From the NCBI GenBank assembly GCA_936931335.1, contig CAKZIH010000394.1, positions 1 through 33,841 of the forward strand: 33,841 nt of DNA. The letters are read 5' to 3'. The DNA is from an uncultured Nostocoides sp. Lineage in GTDB: Bacteria > Actinomycetota > Actinomycetes > Actinomycetales > Dermatophilaceae. The notes beneath the pieces are model-generated. The model was not told where the DNA came from, did no database searches, and saw only the letters and a list, made by a program, of their open reading frames with translations. Position numbers and translations under genes: made by a program. Each line of letters starts with the position of its first letter. Position 1 is the first letter of the stretch. Positions 7,089 through 13,622 of the stretch are shown piece after piece.

Positions 7089-7964
7089 ATGTCCATTCCG
7101 GGGGATCTGCGCGCTGACCGTCCCACGATCAGCTTCGAGTTCTTCCCGCCGAAGGACGATGCCGGCGAGGCGGTCCTCATGGACGCGGTGCATCGGCTGG
7201 AGGAGACCCGGCCCGATTTTGTCTCGGTGACCTATGGCGCGGGCGGCACCAGCCAGGACCGCACCGTGCATGCCACGGCTCGGATCGCCGAGGAGACCAC
7301 GCTGGTGCCGATGGCGCACCTGACCTGTGTCGGTGCGTCGATTGCCCAGTTGCGCAATGTGATCGGTCAGTATGCGGCGGTCGGCATCCGCAACATCCTT
7401 GCCCTGCGCGGAGATCCGCCGCGCGGTGGTGACGGGACGTGGGTTGCGCATCCGGACGGCCTCTCGCACGCCGATGACCTGGTGCGGCTGATCCGTTCGC
7501 TGGGCGATTTCACCGTCGGGGTGGCGGCCTTCCCCGATGTGCACCCCGAGTCGCCCGACTTCGACCACGATGTGCAGACCCTAGTTCGCAAGGCGGACGC
7601 CGGGGCAGAGTTCGCCGTCACGCAGATGGTTTTCGACGCGCAGTCCTATCTGCGGTTGCGCGATGCCGTTGCCGCACATCGGGATTTACCGATCACGCCG
7701 GGTCTGATGCCGGTCACCAATGTCAAGCAGATCGCCCGGATGGCGCAGCTCATGGGCACCCCGCTGCCGCCGCCGGTCGTGGACCGGCTCACTGCCGTCG
7801 ACGGTGACCCGGAGGCGGTGCGCGCGGTCGGCGTGGAGATTGCCACCGAACTGGCGCAGGTCATGCTGGCCGAGGGCGCGCCGGGCCTGCACTTCATCAC
7901 GATGAACCGCTCCACGGCGAGCATGGAGGTTTTCGAGAACCTCGGGCTCGCCGCGCTTCGTTGA
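7089..7964 (+). CDS. metF: Methylenetetrahydrofolate reductase
   Basis: A 291-residue TIM-barrel flavoenzyme that reduces 5,10-methylene-tetrahydrofolate to 5-methyl-tetrahydrofolate for methionine synthesis. Family motifs are ISFEFFPPK (Glu17), FVSVTYGAGG near residue 45, AHLTCVGAS, NILALRGDPP, EFAVTQMVFD and TPGLMPVTN. Length and domain content match bacterial MetF. The ATG at 7089 is chosen over earlier in-frame codons because TTGGAG ends 2 bases before it and the family consensus begins right after it; the frame upstream runs into the divergent promoter region. No riboswitch-like structure was recognised in the 147-base gap to the polyprenyl synthase. It is followed closely by the frameshifted phosphotransferase gene. 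Confidence 0.95.
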   Translation: MSIPGDLRADRPTISFEFFPPKDDAGEAVLMDAVHRLEETRPDFVSVTYGAGGTSQDRTVHATARIAEETTLVPMAHLTCVGASIAQLRNVIGQYAAVGIRNILALRGDPPRGGDGTWVAHPDGLSHADDLVRLIRSLGDFTVGVAAFPDVHPESPDFDHDVQTLVRKADAGAEFAVTQMVFDAQSYLRLRDAVAAHRDLPITPGLMPVTNVKQIARMAQLMGTPLPPPVVDRLTAVDGDPEAVRAVGVEIATELAQVMLAEGAPGLHFITMNRSTASMEVFENLGLAALR

Positions 7965-7975
7965 GTTCGCCCGGT

Positions 7976-8829
7976 ATGACGGTGTTCCCGGGTCTGTCGG
8001 GTCGGCAGGAGGCGCTGCTGGCGCACTGGCTTCCCGGGGTGCAGGTGATCGCCGACTACAGCTGGGGTCTCCTGGAGACACGGGTGCTGCACCTGCGCCA
8101 CCGCGACGGGGAGTTCATCGCAAAGGCGAGCGGTCCCGGGGATCACCACCTGGACCGCGAGCTGCGGGCGCACCGTGAGTGGCTGCACCCCTGGACCCGT
8201 ATCGGGCGGGCGCCACGGCTGGTGCACGCCGACGCCGAGGCAAAGCTGCTGGTCACCACCTTCCTGCCCGGCGAACTGGTATTGGGCACGGCTGCCGAGC
8301 GGGATCCGGACACCTTCGCCCAGGCCGGGGAGTTGCTCGCTCTTTTCACGGGCAATCCGGGCAGGTGGACGCGGACTACGAGGCGCGCGAGAACGCCCGG
8401 ATGGTCGAGCACTGGTTGGGCGGGCCACACCGCATACTCCCGGAGCGGGAGCGGCACCTGCGGGAGTTGATCGCCGCGTGGCCGACGCCGCCGGTCCGCT
8501 TGGTGCCCACCCACGGGGACTGGCAGCCGCGCAACTGGCTCACGGACGGCACGGTCGTGCGCGTGATCGACTTCGGGCGCGCGGCTCTGCGTCCAGCCTC
8601 CACCGATCTGAATCGCATTGCGGCGCAGGACTTCCCGGGCAATCCGGAGCTGGAGCGCGCGTTCCTGGATGGCTATGGCAGCGATCCGCGGGAGCCGCAG
8701 TCCTGGCAGCGCGAGCAGATCCGGCAGGCCATCGGGACAGCCTGTTGGGCCCATCGCGTCGGGGACCGCGAGTTCGAAGAGCAGGGGCACCGGATGCTTG
8801 ACGCCGCGCTCGGCGAGGCCGGCGCCTGA
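7976..8829 (+). pseudogene. Aminoglycoside-phosphotransferase-family gene with a frameshift
   Basis: Two overlapping frames together encode one APH-type small-molecule kinase of about 285 residues. Frame one runs from ATG 7976 (or TTG 7961, overlapping the metF stop) through the N-lobe to GELLALF. Frame two carries HGQSGQVDADYEARENARM and then the catalytic VPTHGDWQPRNWL (Brenner motif HGDxxxxN) and VIDFGRA. The join is at 8341-8349, in GCTCTTTTCACGGGC: one missing base there (CTTTTC-CAC) restores a continuous family-like sequence. As given, the N-lobe and catalytic residues are in different frames, so no active protein is expected without a -1 shift. It could be a recent mutation, a sequencing error or, less likely, recoding. 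The phosphorylated substrate is unknown; the family is not limited to antibiotic resistance. Confidence 0.8.
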
Positions 8830-8851
8830 GGCCAGCCTCGGGGGCCAACGG

Positions 8852-9466
8852 TCACTCCCACCAGTGTTCCTCGCCCACCTGGACTGGGCGCGGGGCACCG
8901 AATACATAGGCCAGCCCGCCGAGGACCCAAACCGCGACGGCCGCCACGAATCGCGGCCACGTGCCCGTCGCGTCGAAGAGAAAGAGTGCCGACACGCTGG
9001 GCAACGCCCCGCCAGTGACGAGGCACATCAGTGCATAGGCAAGGACGAGACACCAGGCCAGGGGGAGCGGCATACGTCGTAGGCAGAGCAAGCTGAGGCC
9101 GAGGGCGGCCAAGGCGTGGCCCGGTTCGCGCAACAGCGCCCCATTGTCGGTATGGAGCAGTGCACTCGCGGCGCAGAGCGCCACGGCCGGCAGGGTCACC
9201 GCCGCAAGCGCGAACGCGCGGGCCGGCCGTAGATCCCGGGCCGCGGTCCGCTCCAGGACGGTCAATGGCGACTCCAGGAGGGACGCGCAGGTGATGCCGA
9301 GGATGACGGAAATCAGTGCGCTGGCAATGACCGGCACATAGATCTCCCCGAGCGCCGGCCTCAGCGACGGAAGTTGCAGACCGCCGAGGATGAGGGAGAG
9401 CGCACCCAGCCCAGCGATGATGGCCAACCCGAGCAGCGGCCTACGGGCACCGAAAAACTGCCTCAC
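8852..9466 (-). CDS. Membrane protein of the ABC gene cluster
   Basis: A 204-residue hydrophobic protein with about six membrane segments (roughly 10-30, 42-65, 83-105, two close segments at about 115-160 and a last at about 175-193). The C-terminal tail is short, acidic and ends in EEHWWE. I do not recognise the family. The GTG start at 9466 is chosen because it overlaps the upstream permease stop in the sequence GTGA, a classic coupling arrangement; the longer open frame back to 9640 would overlap the permease by 178 bases. As the last gene of the leftward ABC unit it may be a second permease half, an immunity factor or an accessory subunit. It converges on the frameshifted phosphotransferase gene. 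Confidence 0.72.
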   Translation of the reverse strand: MRQFFGARRPLLGLAIIAGLGALSLILGGLQLPSLRPALGEIYVPVIASALISVILGITCASLLESPLTVLERTAARDLRPARAFALAAVTLPAVALCAASALLHTDNGALLREPGHALAALGLSLLCLRRMPLPLAWCLVLAYALMCLVTGGALPSVSALFLFDATGTWPRFVAAVAVWVLGGLAYVFGAPRPVQVGEEHWWE

Positions 9467-10647
9467 GACGGGTGACAATCGGCTGGCACGATTTCGGCAA
9501 ACCACGCCCATTGCCGCGACTGGGGCCAGCCGTTCACCTCGGTCACATGCGGAAACAGCCCGGCCTCGTCGGGAACCAGCCGGGCGCTCAACCACTGCTC
9601 GCGGGCCATCGCCGCAGGCGCATCGACGGGGGAGTGGCATACCAACCAGGACAGATAGCCCTGGGCGACCCCATCGGCCACCTGCCGATCACTGGCGTCG
9701 GCAGAGCCGAGGTAGATGGTGGCGGCTTCGGCGATTGGGGTGGCGGATTCCTGCCACCTCGAAGGGATCGGCAAAGAACTGTCCCGAGTAGCCGTCAGCG
9801 TGCCGATCACATTGACGATCGCCGGCCGCGACTTCAGATGGTCGCGCCAGACGCATACCGATCCGGTGCAATCGGAGAGCGCGGTGGAATCGGCCGGGGC
9901 CACCCAGCGCAGCGCCGGTCCGGTGACCAGGAGGGCGGCGCTCGCGACGAGCAGGGCGGAGAAGGTGAGGACCCGGCGCCAGGTGGCCCGCGGCAGGAGC
10001 GCGGCGCCGGCGGCGGTCCCAAGGATGAGGAACCACAGCGCTTGCCGCCAGGCGACCGCGGAGTTGAATGCGGTGCCCGGCGGGCCGAAAGTGTCGTCCA
10101 CGATGGTGAAGAGGGCGGCGCTGGTCTCCGGTTCGCCGGCCAAGAAGGTGATCGCCAGATAGGCGACGACCGTATTGACGACCAGCCCCACGAGCACCGG
10201 CACGCGCCGCCCAATCGCCATGGCAACCGCCACGAAGGCGAGAACCTGCAGATAGCCCACGGCCAAGGCGGGGACGGAGGGCCAATTGCCGGGGCTTGCG
10301 CGCAGCGTCGCGATCGAGGCCGCGAGGACCACAGCGAGATAGGCACCGCTGACCCAGGTCACCGACGCCAGGTAATGCACCGCATTGATCGCCGCCTGAG
10401 GGCGTGCCGCGCGCCGGATGTCGAGGGCGCGGTCAGGCTGCCGGTCGCGCGCAGCATCGAGCCCGGCGCTAGCCAAGGTCAATGGGATGGCCAGGCCGAA
10501 GGCATTGGTGACCGCAACCGCGGTTGACGCTGACCCGCCGACCCAGCCCTGATTAGCCGTGAGATTGAGCAGAGCGATGACGGCGGTCAACGACGCCCCA
10601 AGGCGCGTCCAACTCATGCGGAGCAGCGCCCGGTAGGCGGCGATCAT
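9463..10647 (-). CDS. ABC transporter permease with a large extracytoplasmic C-terminal domain
   Basis: A 394-residue protein. The first 240 residues hold about six or seven membrane segments, including a paired-helix region around 90-160, consistent with an ABC-2-like permease. Residues about 245-394 form a soluble domain after the last membrane helix. It contains four cysteines, two in the motif DCTGSVCVWRDH, one in WLVCHSP and one near the end in PADCHPS. The cysteines suggest an oxidising extracytoplasmic location. Its start ATG overlaps the ATPase stop (10644-10647, ATGA), and its stop overlaps the next gene, so all three are coupled. Transported substrate and direction are unknown. The role is called from context with the adjacent ATPase. 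Confidence 0.78.
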   Translation of the reverse strand: MIAAYRALLRMSWTRLGASLTAVIALLNLTANQGWVGGSASTAVAVTNAFGLAIPLTLASAGLDAARDRQPDRALDIRRAARPQAAINAVHYLASVTWVSGAYLAVVLAASIATLRASPGNWPSVPALAVGYLQVLAFVAVAMAIGRRVPVLVGLVVNTVVAYLAITFLAGEPETSAALFTIVDDTFGPPGTAFNSAVAWRQALWFLILGTAAGAALLPRATWRRVLTFSALLVASAALLVTGPALRWVAPADSTALSDCTGSVCVWRDHLKSRPAIVNVIGTLTATRDSSLPIPSRWQESATPIAEAATIYLGSADASDRQVADGVAQGYLSWLVCHSPVDAPAAMAREQWLSARLVPDEAGLFPHVTEVNGWPQSRQWAWFAEIVPADCHPS

Positions 10648-11384
10648 GTCAGCGGGGCGCGCAGTGTGAGGAAGCCGCGCTCCAGGCGCACGGCCGGGGA
10701 AGTCCCCTCGTCCGCCTTGGCGCGCAATTCATCCGCCGTGCCGCAGAAAGCGATCCGGCCCTGGTCGATCACCACGACATTGGGATCGAAGTGGTCGATT
10801 TCGCCCAGTTCGTGCGTACTGAAGACCACCGCGCAGTCGTCCGCGGCGGCGTGGATCAACTCGCGCAGGCCAGCGCGTTGCTCAGGGTCGAGCCCGACCG
10901 TCGGTTCGTCCAACAAGAGCAACCGAGGCTGCGTCACCGTGGCGCACGCCAAAGCGAGTCGACGCCGCATACCGCCGGACAGGCTGCCGATTGTGGACCC
11001 GGCCCGGTCAACGAGGCCGACCGCGTCCAGGCTCGCGCGCTGGCGGGCTGAGCCGCCGTCGCCGCACTTGAGCCATTGGGCATAGGCGATGGCGTCCTGG
11101 ACGCGCATGTGATTGGGAAAGCGCGGATCCTGGGGGAGATATCCGATTGCAGCCAACTGGGTGCGATCCCAGCCCTTGCTCATCGTGCTGTCGCCCAGGC
11201 GGATCGATCCGTTCCAGGGCCGGAGATCTCCGACCATGGAGCGGATCAATGTTGTTTTGCCCGCACCATTGCGCCCCAGGAGGGCGGTGATACCGGACGC
11301 GAAGGTGCACGTGACATCGAAAAGCACCTGGCGGTTCCTATACCCCTGGGATAGCCCCTCGATAGCTACGTCAGTAGCGGGCAC
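10644..11384 (-). CDS. ABC transporter ATP-binding protein
   Basis: A single nucleotide-binding domain of about 246 residues that powers the membrane proteins encoded downstream. Motifs in order are Walker A GRNGAGKTT, Q-loop YLPQDP, signature LSGGMRRR, Walker B LLLLDEPT and switch histidine in STHEL. It resembles exporter ATPases of the CcmA/ABC-2 type. Start choice is uncertain: GTG 11384 gives VPATDVAIEGLSQGY, while GTG 11402 adds six Gly/Leu-rich residues. Either way the gene start overlaps the 3' end of the small secreted-protein gene (stop at 11371), implying one transcript. The overlap with the permease is ATGA. Codon use is less GC-biased than in the flanking housekeeping genes (for example TTA, CTA and AGG codons), which hints at acquisition, judged by eye. 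Confidence 0.9.
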   Translation of the reverse strand: MPATDVAIEGLSQGYRNRQVLFDVTCTFASGITALLGRNGAGKTTLIRSMVGDLRPWNGSIRLGDSTMSKGWDRTQLAAIGYLPQDPRFPNHMRVQDAIAYAQWLKCGDGGSARQRASLDAVGLVDRAGSTIGSLSGGMRRRLALACATVTQPRLLLLDEPTVGLDPEQRAGLRELIHAAADDCAVVFSTHELGEIDHFDPNVVVIDQGRIAFCGTADELRAKADEGTSPAVRLERGFLTLRAPLT

Positions 11385-11791
11385 TAATCCACCCAGACCC
11401 ACTCCCTGTGCTCGGCCGATCCGTGACTCGAACGTCGAAGTGGTACTTGGAACTCGGCCAAGACAGCCCCGTCACCCCATATTGCGGGTCGCAAAAGCGG
11501 ATCCCGGCGCGGCTGGCGATGGCCACGTCGGGAAGTCCAGCCCGATCGCGCATGAACTGGAACTGATACTTGTTGCTACAGAAGCCGGACGGGGCATCGG
11601 TCCAAACGGCACCCGAGGATACCGACGGCAGGGCAGGATCGTTTGAGGAACTACCTGGAAGGCGCTGAGTGCCGTAGGCAAAGGCGTTGAAATTCTGCTT
11701 GAACTCAGCGCCAAAGGCCGGGGCAGAGATCAGGCCCAGGGCCGCAGCCAAGCCCACTGTGCGCCCCCCCCCACTTCATGTATCGCGCCAT
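11371..11791 (-). CDS. Small secreted protein, signal peptide out of frame at a G9 tract
   Basis: The mature part (about 111 residues, beginning AEFKQNFNAF and ending SGWISARY) has two cysteines and no family I recognise. Translation from ATG 11791 (GGGAG lies 7 bases upstream) enters a run of nine G and then stops after 28 residues. With eight G, the same start reads MARYMKWGGRTVGLAAALGL and continues into ISAPAFGA|EF, a good signal peptide with an Ala-x-Ala cleavage site, in frame with the mature protein. With nine G, only an internal GTG at 11757 lies in the mature-protein frame, and it gives a signal peptide without positive charge. The gene is first in the unit with the ABC ATPase and two membrane proteins. 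Phase variation, a mutation or a homopolymer error are all possible. Confidence 0.65.
11764..11772. repeat. G9 homopolymer (C9 on the plus strand) in the secreted-protein gene
   Basis: Nine consecutive C on the plus strand, which is G9 in the sense strand of the small secreted-protein gene, 19 bases downstream of its ATG. Tracts of this kind change length by strand slippage. Eight G puts the start and signal peptide in frame; nine does not. Confidence 0.9.
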
Positions 11792-11813
11792 AACGCAACT
11801 CCCTTGGTTGTAG

Positions 11814-11830
11814 AGGTCGCCGGGCGACCT
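11814..11830. promoter_or_regulatory. 17-bp palindrome upstream of the secreted-protein/ABC unit
   Basis: AGGTCGCC-G-GGCGACCT is a perfect 8-bp inverted repeat around a single base. It lies 23 bp upstream of the ATG at 11791. It could be an operator for a dimeric regulator or a hairpin in the 5' leader. No regulator gene is adjacent, so the assignment is inference from position and symmetry. Confidence 0.5.
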
Positions 11831-11972
11831 AGCCCGGCTATGCAGAACCTAGTAGAGGAGACGAGTTATCGCCACTGGTAGAGGCTCGTGCTGCCGAATG
11901 TTCGAACCCAGCGTTTGCTGCGGCAGGTTGCGCGCAGGTTCGGCGGGTGAATACGAGCACCCGGCATACGGT

Positions 11973-12704
11973 ATGGGCGTGGCGCGCGCGAACCCGGTCG
12001 GTTTGGATGGTGTTGACCGGCTGGACGGGGTGCGGGTCCACGAGACGATCCTGCGGCTGGGGGAGCGCATCGCGGCGCGCTTCCCCGAGCGCGGTCTCGG
12101 GCGGATCCCGGCGGAACTTGCGCAGATCGCCCAGGAGGTGATCCCGGGCGGCACGGGTCATCCGCGGCGCACCAAGATCTTGGCCTGGGCCGGCCGGATT
12201 CTGGCCCTCGTGGTCATCCTGGGCACGGTGGTGCTTTTCGCCATGGCGGTGCGGGATGCGATCCACCATGGCCCCGACCAGTCGTTCGAATGGGTGCCGA
12301 TCATCGAATCGGCGATCAACGACCTGGTCTTCGCGGGGCTCGCAGTCTTCTTCCTCCAGGCGCTGCCGGAGCGCCTGGAGCGCACTCACCTGCTGCGGAT
12401 CCTGCACCGACTGCGTTCGCTGGCGCACATCGTTGACATGCACCAACTGACCAAGGATCCCGAGCGGCTGCGGCCGGGCTTTCAGCCCTCGCCCAAGTCC
12501 GCGGACCCGGCCCTGAACCGCGACGACCTCGAGCACTACCTCGACTATTGCTCGGAACTGCTCAGTCTGATCGGCAAGGTGGCCGCGCTGTGTGCGGAGA
12601 CCTCCGAGGACTCCGTCGTGCTGGACACGATCAGCACCATCGAGACGATGACGACCGAGATGGCCGGCAAGATCTGGCAGAAAATCTCCCTCCTGCCGGA
12701 CTGA
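11973..12704 (+). CDS. Two-helix membrane protein of unknown function
   Basis: A 243-residue protein with a cytoplasmic-looking N-terminus (1-70, containing amphipathic ETILRLGERIAARF), two membrane segments (about 76-95 and 108-130) and a long helical C-terminal region (about 135-240). That region has heptad-like stretches (LLRILHRLRSLAHIVDMHQL; SVVLDTISTIETMTTEMAGK). I do not recognise the family; coiled-coil signalling or scaffold roles would be guesses. ATG 11973 is preferred over the 25-residue-longer frame from 11898, whose extra residues look non-coding. GCATACGGT sits directly before the ATG, so the mRNA may be leaderless. A hairpin lies just after the stop. Confidence 0.72.
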   Translation: MGVARANPVGLDGVDRLDGVRVHETILRLGERIAARFPERGLGRIPAELAQIAQEVIPGGTGHPRRTKILAWAGRILALVVILGTVVLFAMAVRDAIHHGPDQSFEWVPIIESAINDLVFAGLAVFFLQALPERLERTHLLRILHRLRSLAHIVDMHQLTKDPERLRPGFQPSPKSADPALNRDDLEHYLDYCSELLSLIGKVAALCAETSEDSVVLDTISTIETMTTEMAGKIWQKISLLPD

Positions 12705-12705
12705 G

Positions 12706-12724
12706 CCACCCCGCCCCAGGGTGG
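12706..12724 (+). terminator. Hairpin after the two-helix membrane protein gene
   Basis: CCACCC (12706-12711) pairs with GGGTGG (12719-12724) around the loop CGCCCCA, one base after the stop codon. It is followed by GGGTTG rather than a T-run. It separates the membrane protein gene from the SOS-type promoter of the next operon. Confidence 0.45.
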
Positions 12725-12763
12725 GGGTTGACGGACATACGTACGATCTGACTATCCTCATAT

Positions 12764-12779
12764 CCGAACACTTGTTCGA
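12764..12779. promoter_or_regulatory. LexA/SOS box upstream of the mutagenesis operon
   Basis: CCGAACACTTGTTCGA matches the Gram-positive SOS box core CGAAC-N4-GTTCG exactly and the extended form TCGAAC-N4-GTTCGA at all but the first base. It lies 18 bases before the DUF6504 ATG at 12798. A possible -35 element TTGACG is at 12728-12733 and TATCCT at 12753-12758 could be a -10, so LexA bound here would block initiation. This predicts DNA-damage induction of the operon containing dnaE2 and perhaps dinB. Confidence 0.85.
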
Positions 12780-12797
12780 ACGATGAGGGGAGTGAAG

Positions 12798-13085
12798 ATG
12801 TCGCGCCGACACGAGGAAACCATCGAGGTCGATGCCCCGGAGGAGGGGCTGCGAGCGTTCATCTGGCGGGGCCGACTGTATGCGGTGCGTGGGGTCGTCG
12901 ACCGTTGGACCGAGCGCCGCTCGTGGTGGCAGGACCCGGTCGGTGCGCCGCTGGCGGGGGAGCGGACCGTATGGCGGGTTGAGGCCAGCGCGGGGCGGGC
13001 GTCGCGCGCCGGGATCTATGACATCGGCCGGGACAGCGATGCGGCCGCCGCGCCGACATGGACCCTGTTGCGGGTCCTGGACTAG
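12798..13085 (+). CDS. DUF6504 family protein
   Basis: A 95-residue soluble protein beginning MSRRHEETIEVDAPEEG, with tryptophan-rich segments (FIWRGRLYAVRG, WTERRSWWQDP, TVWRVEA) and a C-terminus TWTLLRVLD. This is the pattern of DUF6504, a small actinobacterial family of unknown biochemical role often encoded by the error-prone DnaE/DinB genes. The ATG at 12798 is used rather than 12783 because GGGGAG (12787-12792) lies 5 bases before it. It is the first gene after the SOS box and is followed 11 bases later by the HEPN gene. A role in damage tolerance is inferred from position only. Confidence 0.8.
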   Translation: MSRRHEETIEVDAPEEGLRAFIWRGRLYAVRGVVDRWTERRSWWQDPVGAPLAGERTVWRVEASAGRASRAGIYDIGRDSDAAAAPTWTLLRVLD

Positions 13086-13096
13086 GGGCGGCGACG

Positions 13097-13564
13097 ATGA
13101 CTGCCTATGTTGCCTCCGCTGCGGGAGGTGCTGTGCGAGAACGCATTCCGGCCCAGCGTGTCGCCTCCGCGCTCGACCTGCTCGCGGGCTCCGGGGAGAG
13201 TCTGACCGCCGCCGGTGAGGCGGCCCACCTCGTCCAGCGGTATGCCGCCGCCCAACTCGCCGCGCTGCGCGCTGCGGCCGCCGTGCTCGCGATTCGCGGC
13301 CCCCGGGCTGCCGGCTCGCGGGGCACCGGCGGACCGCGCAATGTATGGGAGTTGTTGCCCGTCGTGGCGCCCGAATTGCACGAATGGGCGAGCTATTTCG
13401 CGATCTGTGCGGCCCGCCGGACCGAGGTGCCTGGGGCAGTGACCGGCCGCGATGCCGATGACCTGGTCCGGTCGGCGGCGGAGTTCCACGACCGCTGTCG
13501 GGCCTTGCTCGGCCTGGCTCGGCGTCGCGAGCCGGAACGCCTGGCGCCGGCGGTGCCCCGCTGA
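13097..13564 (+). CDS. SAV_6107-type HEPN domain protein
   Basis: A 155-residue helical protein. The first half carries AAHLVQRYAAAQLAALRAAAAVL, the typical first helix pair of the SAV_6107 HEPN family. The middle reads NVWELLPVVAPELHEWASYFA. Near the C-terminus VRSAAEFHDR contains Arg125 and His131 separated by five residues, fitting the HEPN ribonuclease motif Rx4-6H. HEPN proteins are often RNases or partners of nucleotidyltransferases; no MNT-type partner gene is adjacent. ATG 13097 follows an AGGGGCGG stretch. The gene sits between DUF6504 and dnaE2 in the SOS-type operon, a placement also common in streptomycetes to my knowledge. The function is unproven. Confidence 0.75.
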   Translation: MTAYVASAAGGAVRERIPAQRVASALDLLAGSGESLTAAGEAAHLVQRYAAAQLAALRAAAAVLAIRGPRAAGSRGTGGPRNVWELLPVVAPELHEWASYFAICAARRTEVPGAVTGRDADDLVRSAAEFHDRCRALLGLARRREPERLAPAVPR

Positions 13565-13622
13565 CGCCGACCGGTTCCCGCCCCGGGTCACCACCAGTGC
13601 TGCGCATCAACCGGAAAGACCG

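Noticed and set aside
8341..8349. Programmed -1 frameshift in the phosphotransferase gene
   Set aside because: The site CTCTTTTCAC does not match an X-XXY-YYZ slippery heptamer and no strong downstream stimulator was seen; a mutation or base-call error is simpler.
11371..11791. Lactococcin 972-type bacteriocin for the small secreted protein
   Set aside because: The gene layout fits loosely, but the mature protein is too long (about 111 residues) and I could not see the tyrosine/tryptophan repeat pattern of that family.
11899..11906. GTTCGAAC as a second SOS box
   Set aside because: It is an 8-bp palindrome without the four-base spacer between half-sites needed for LexA.
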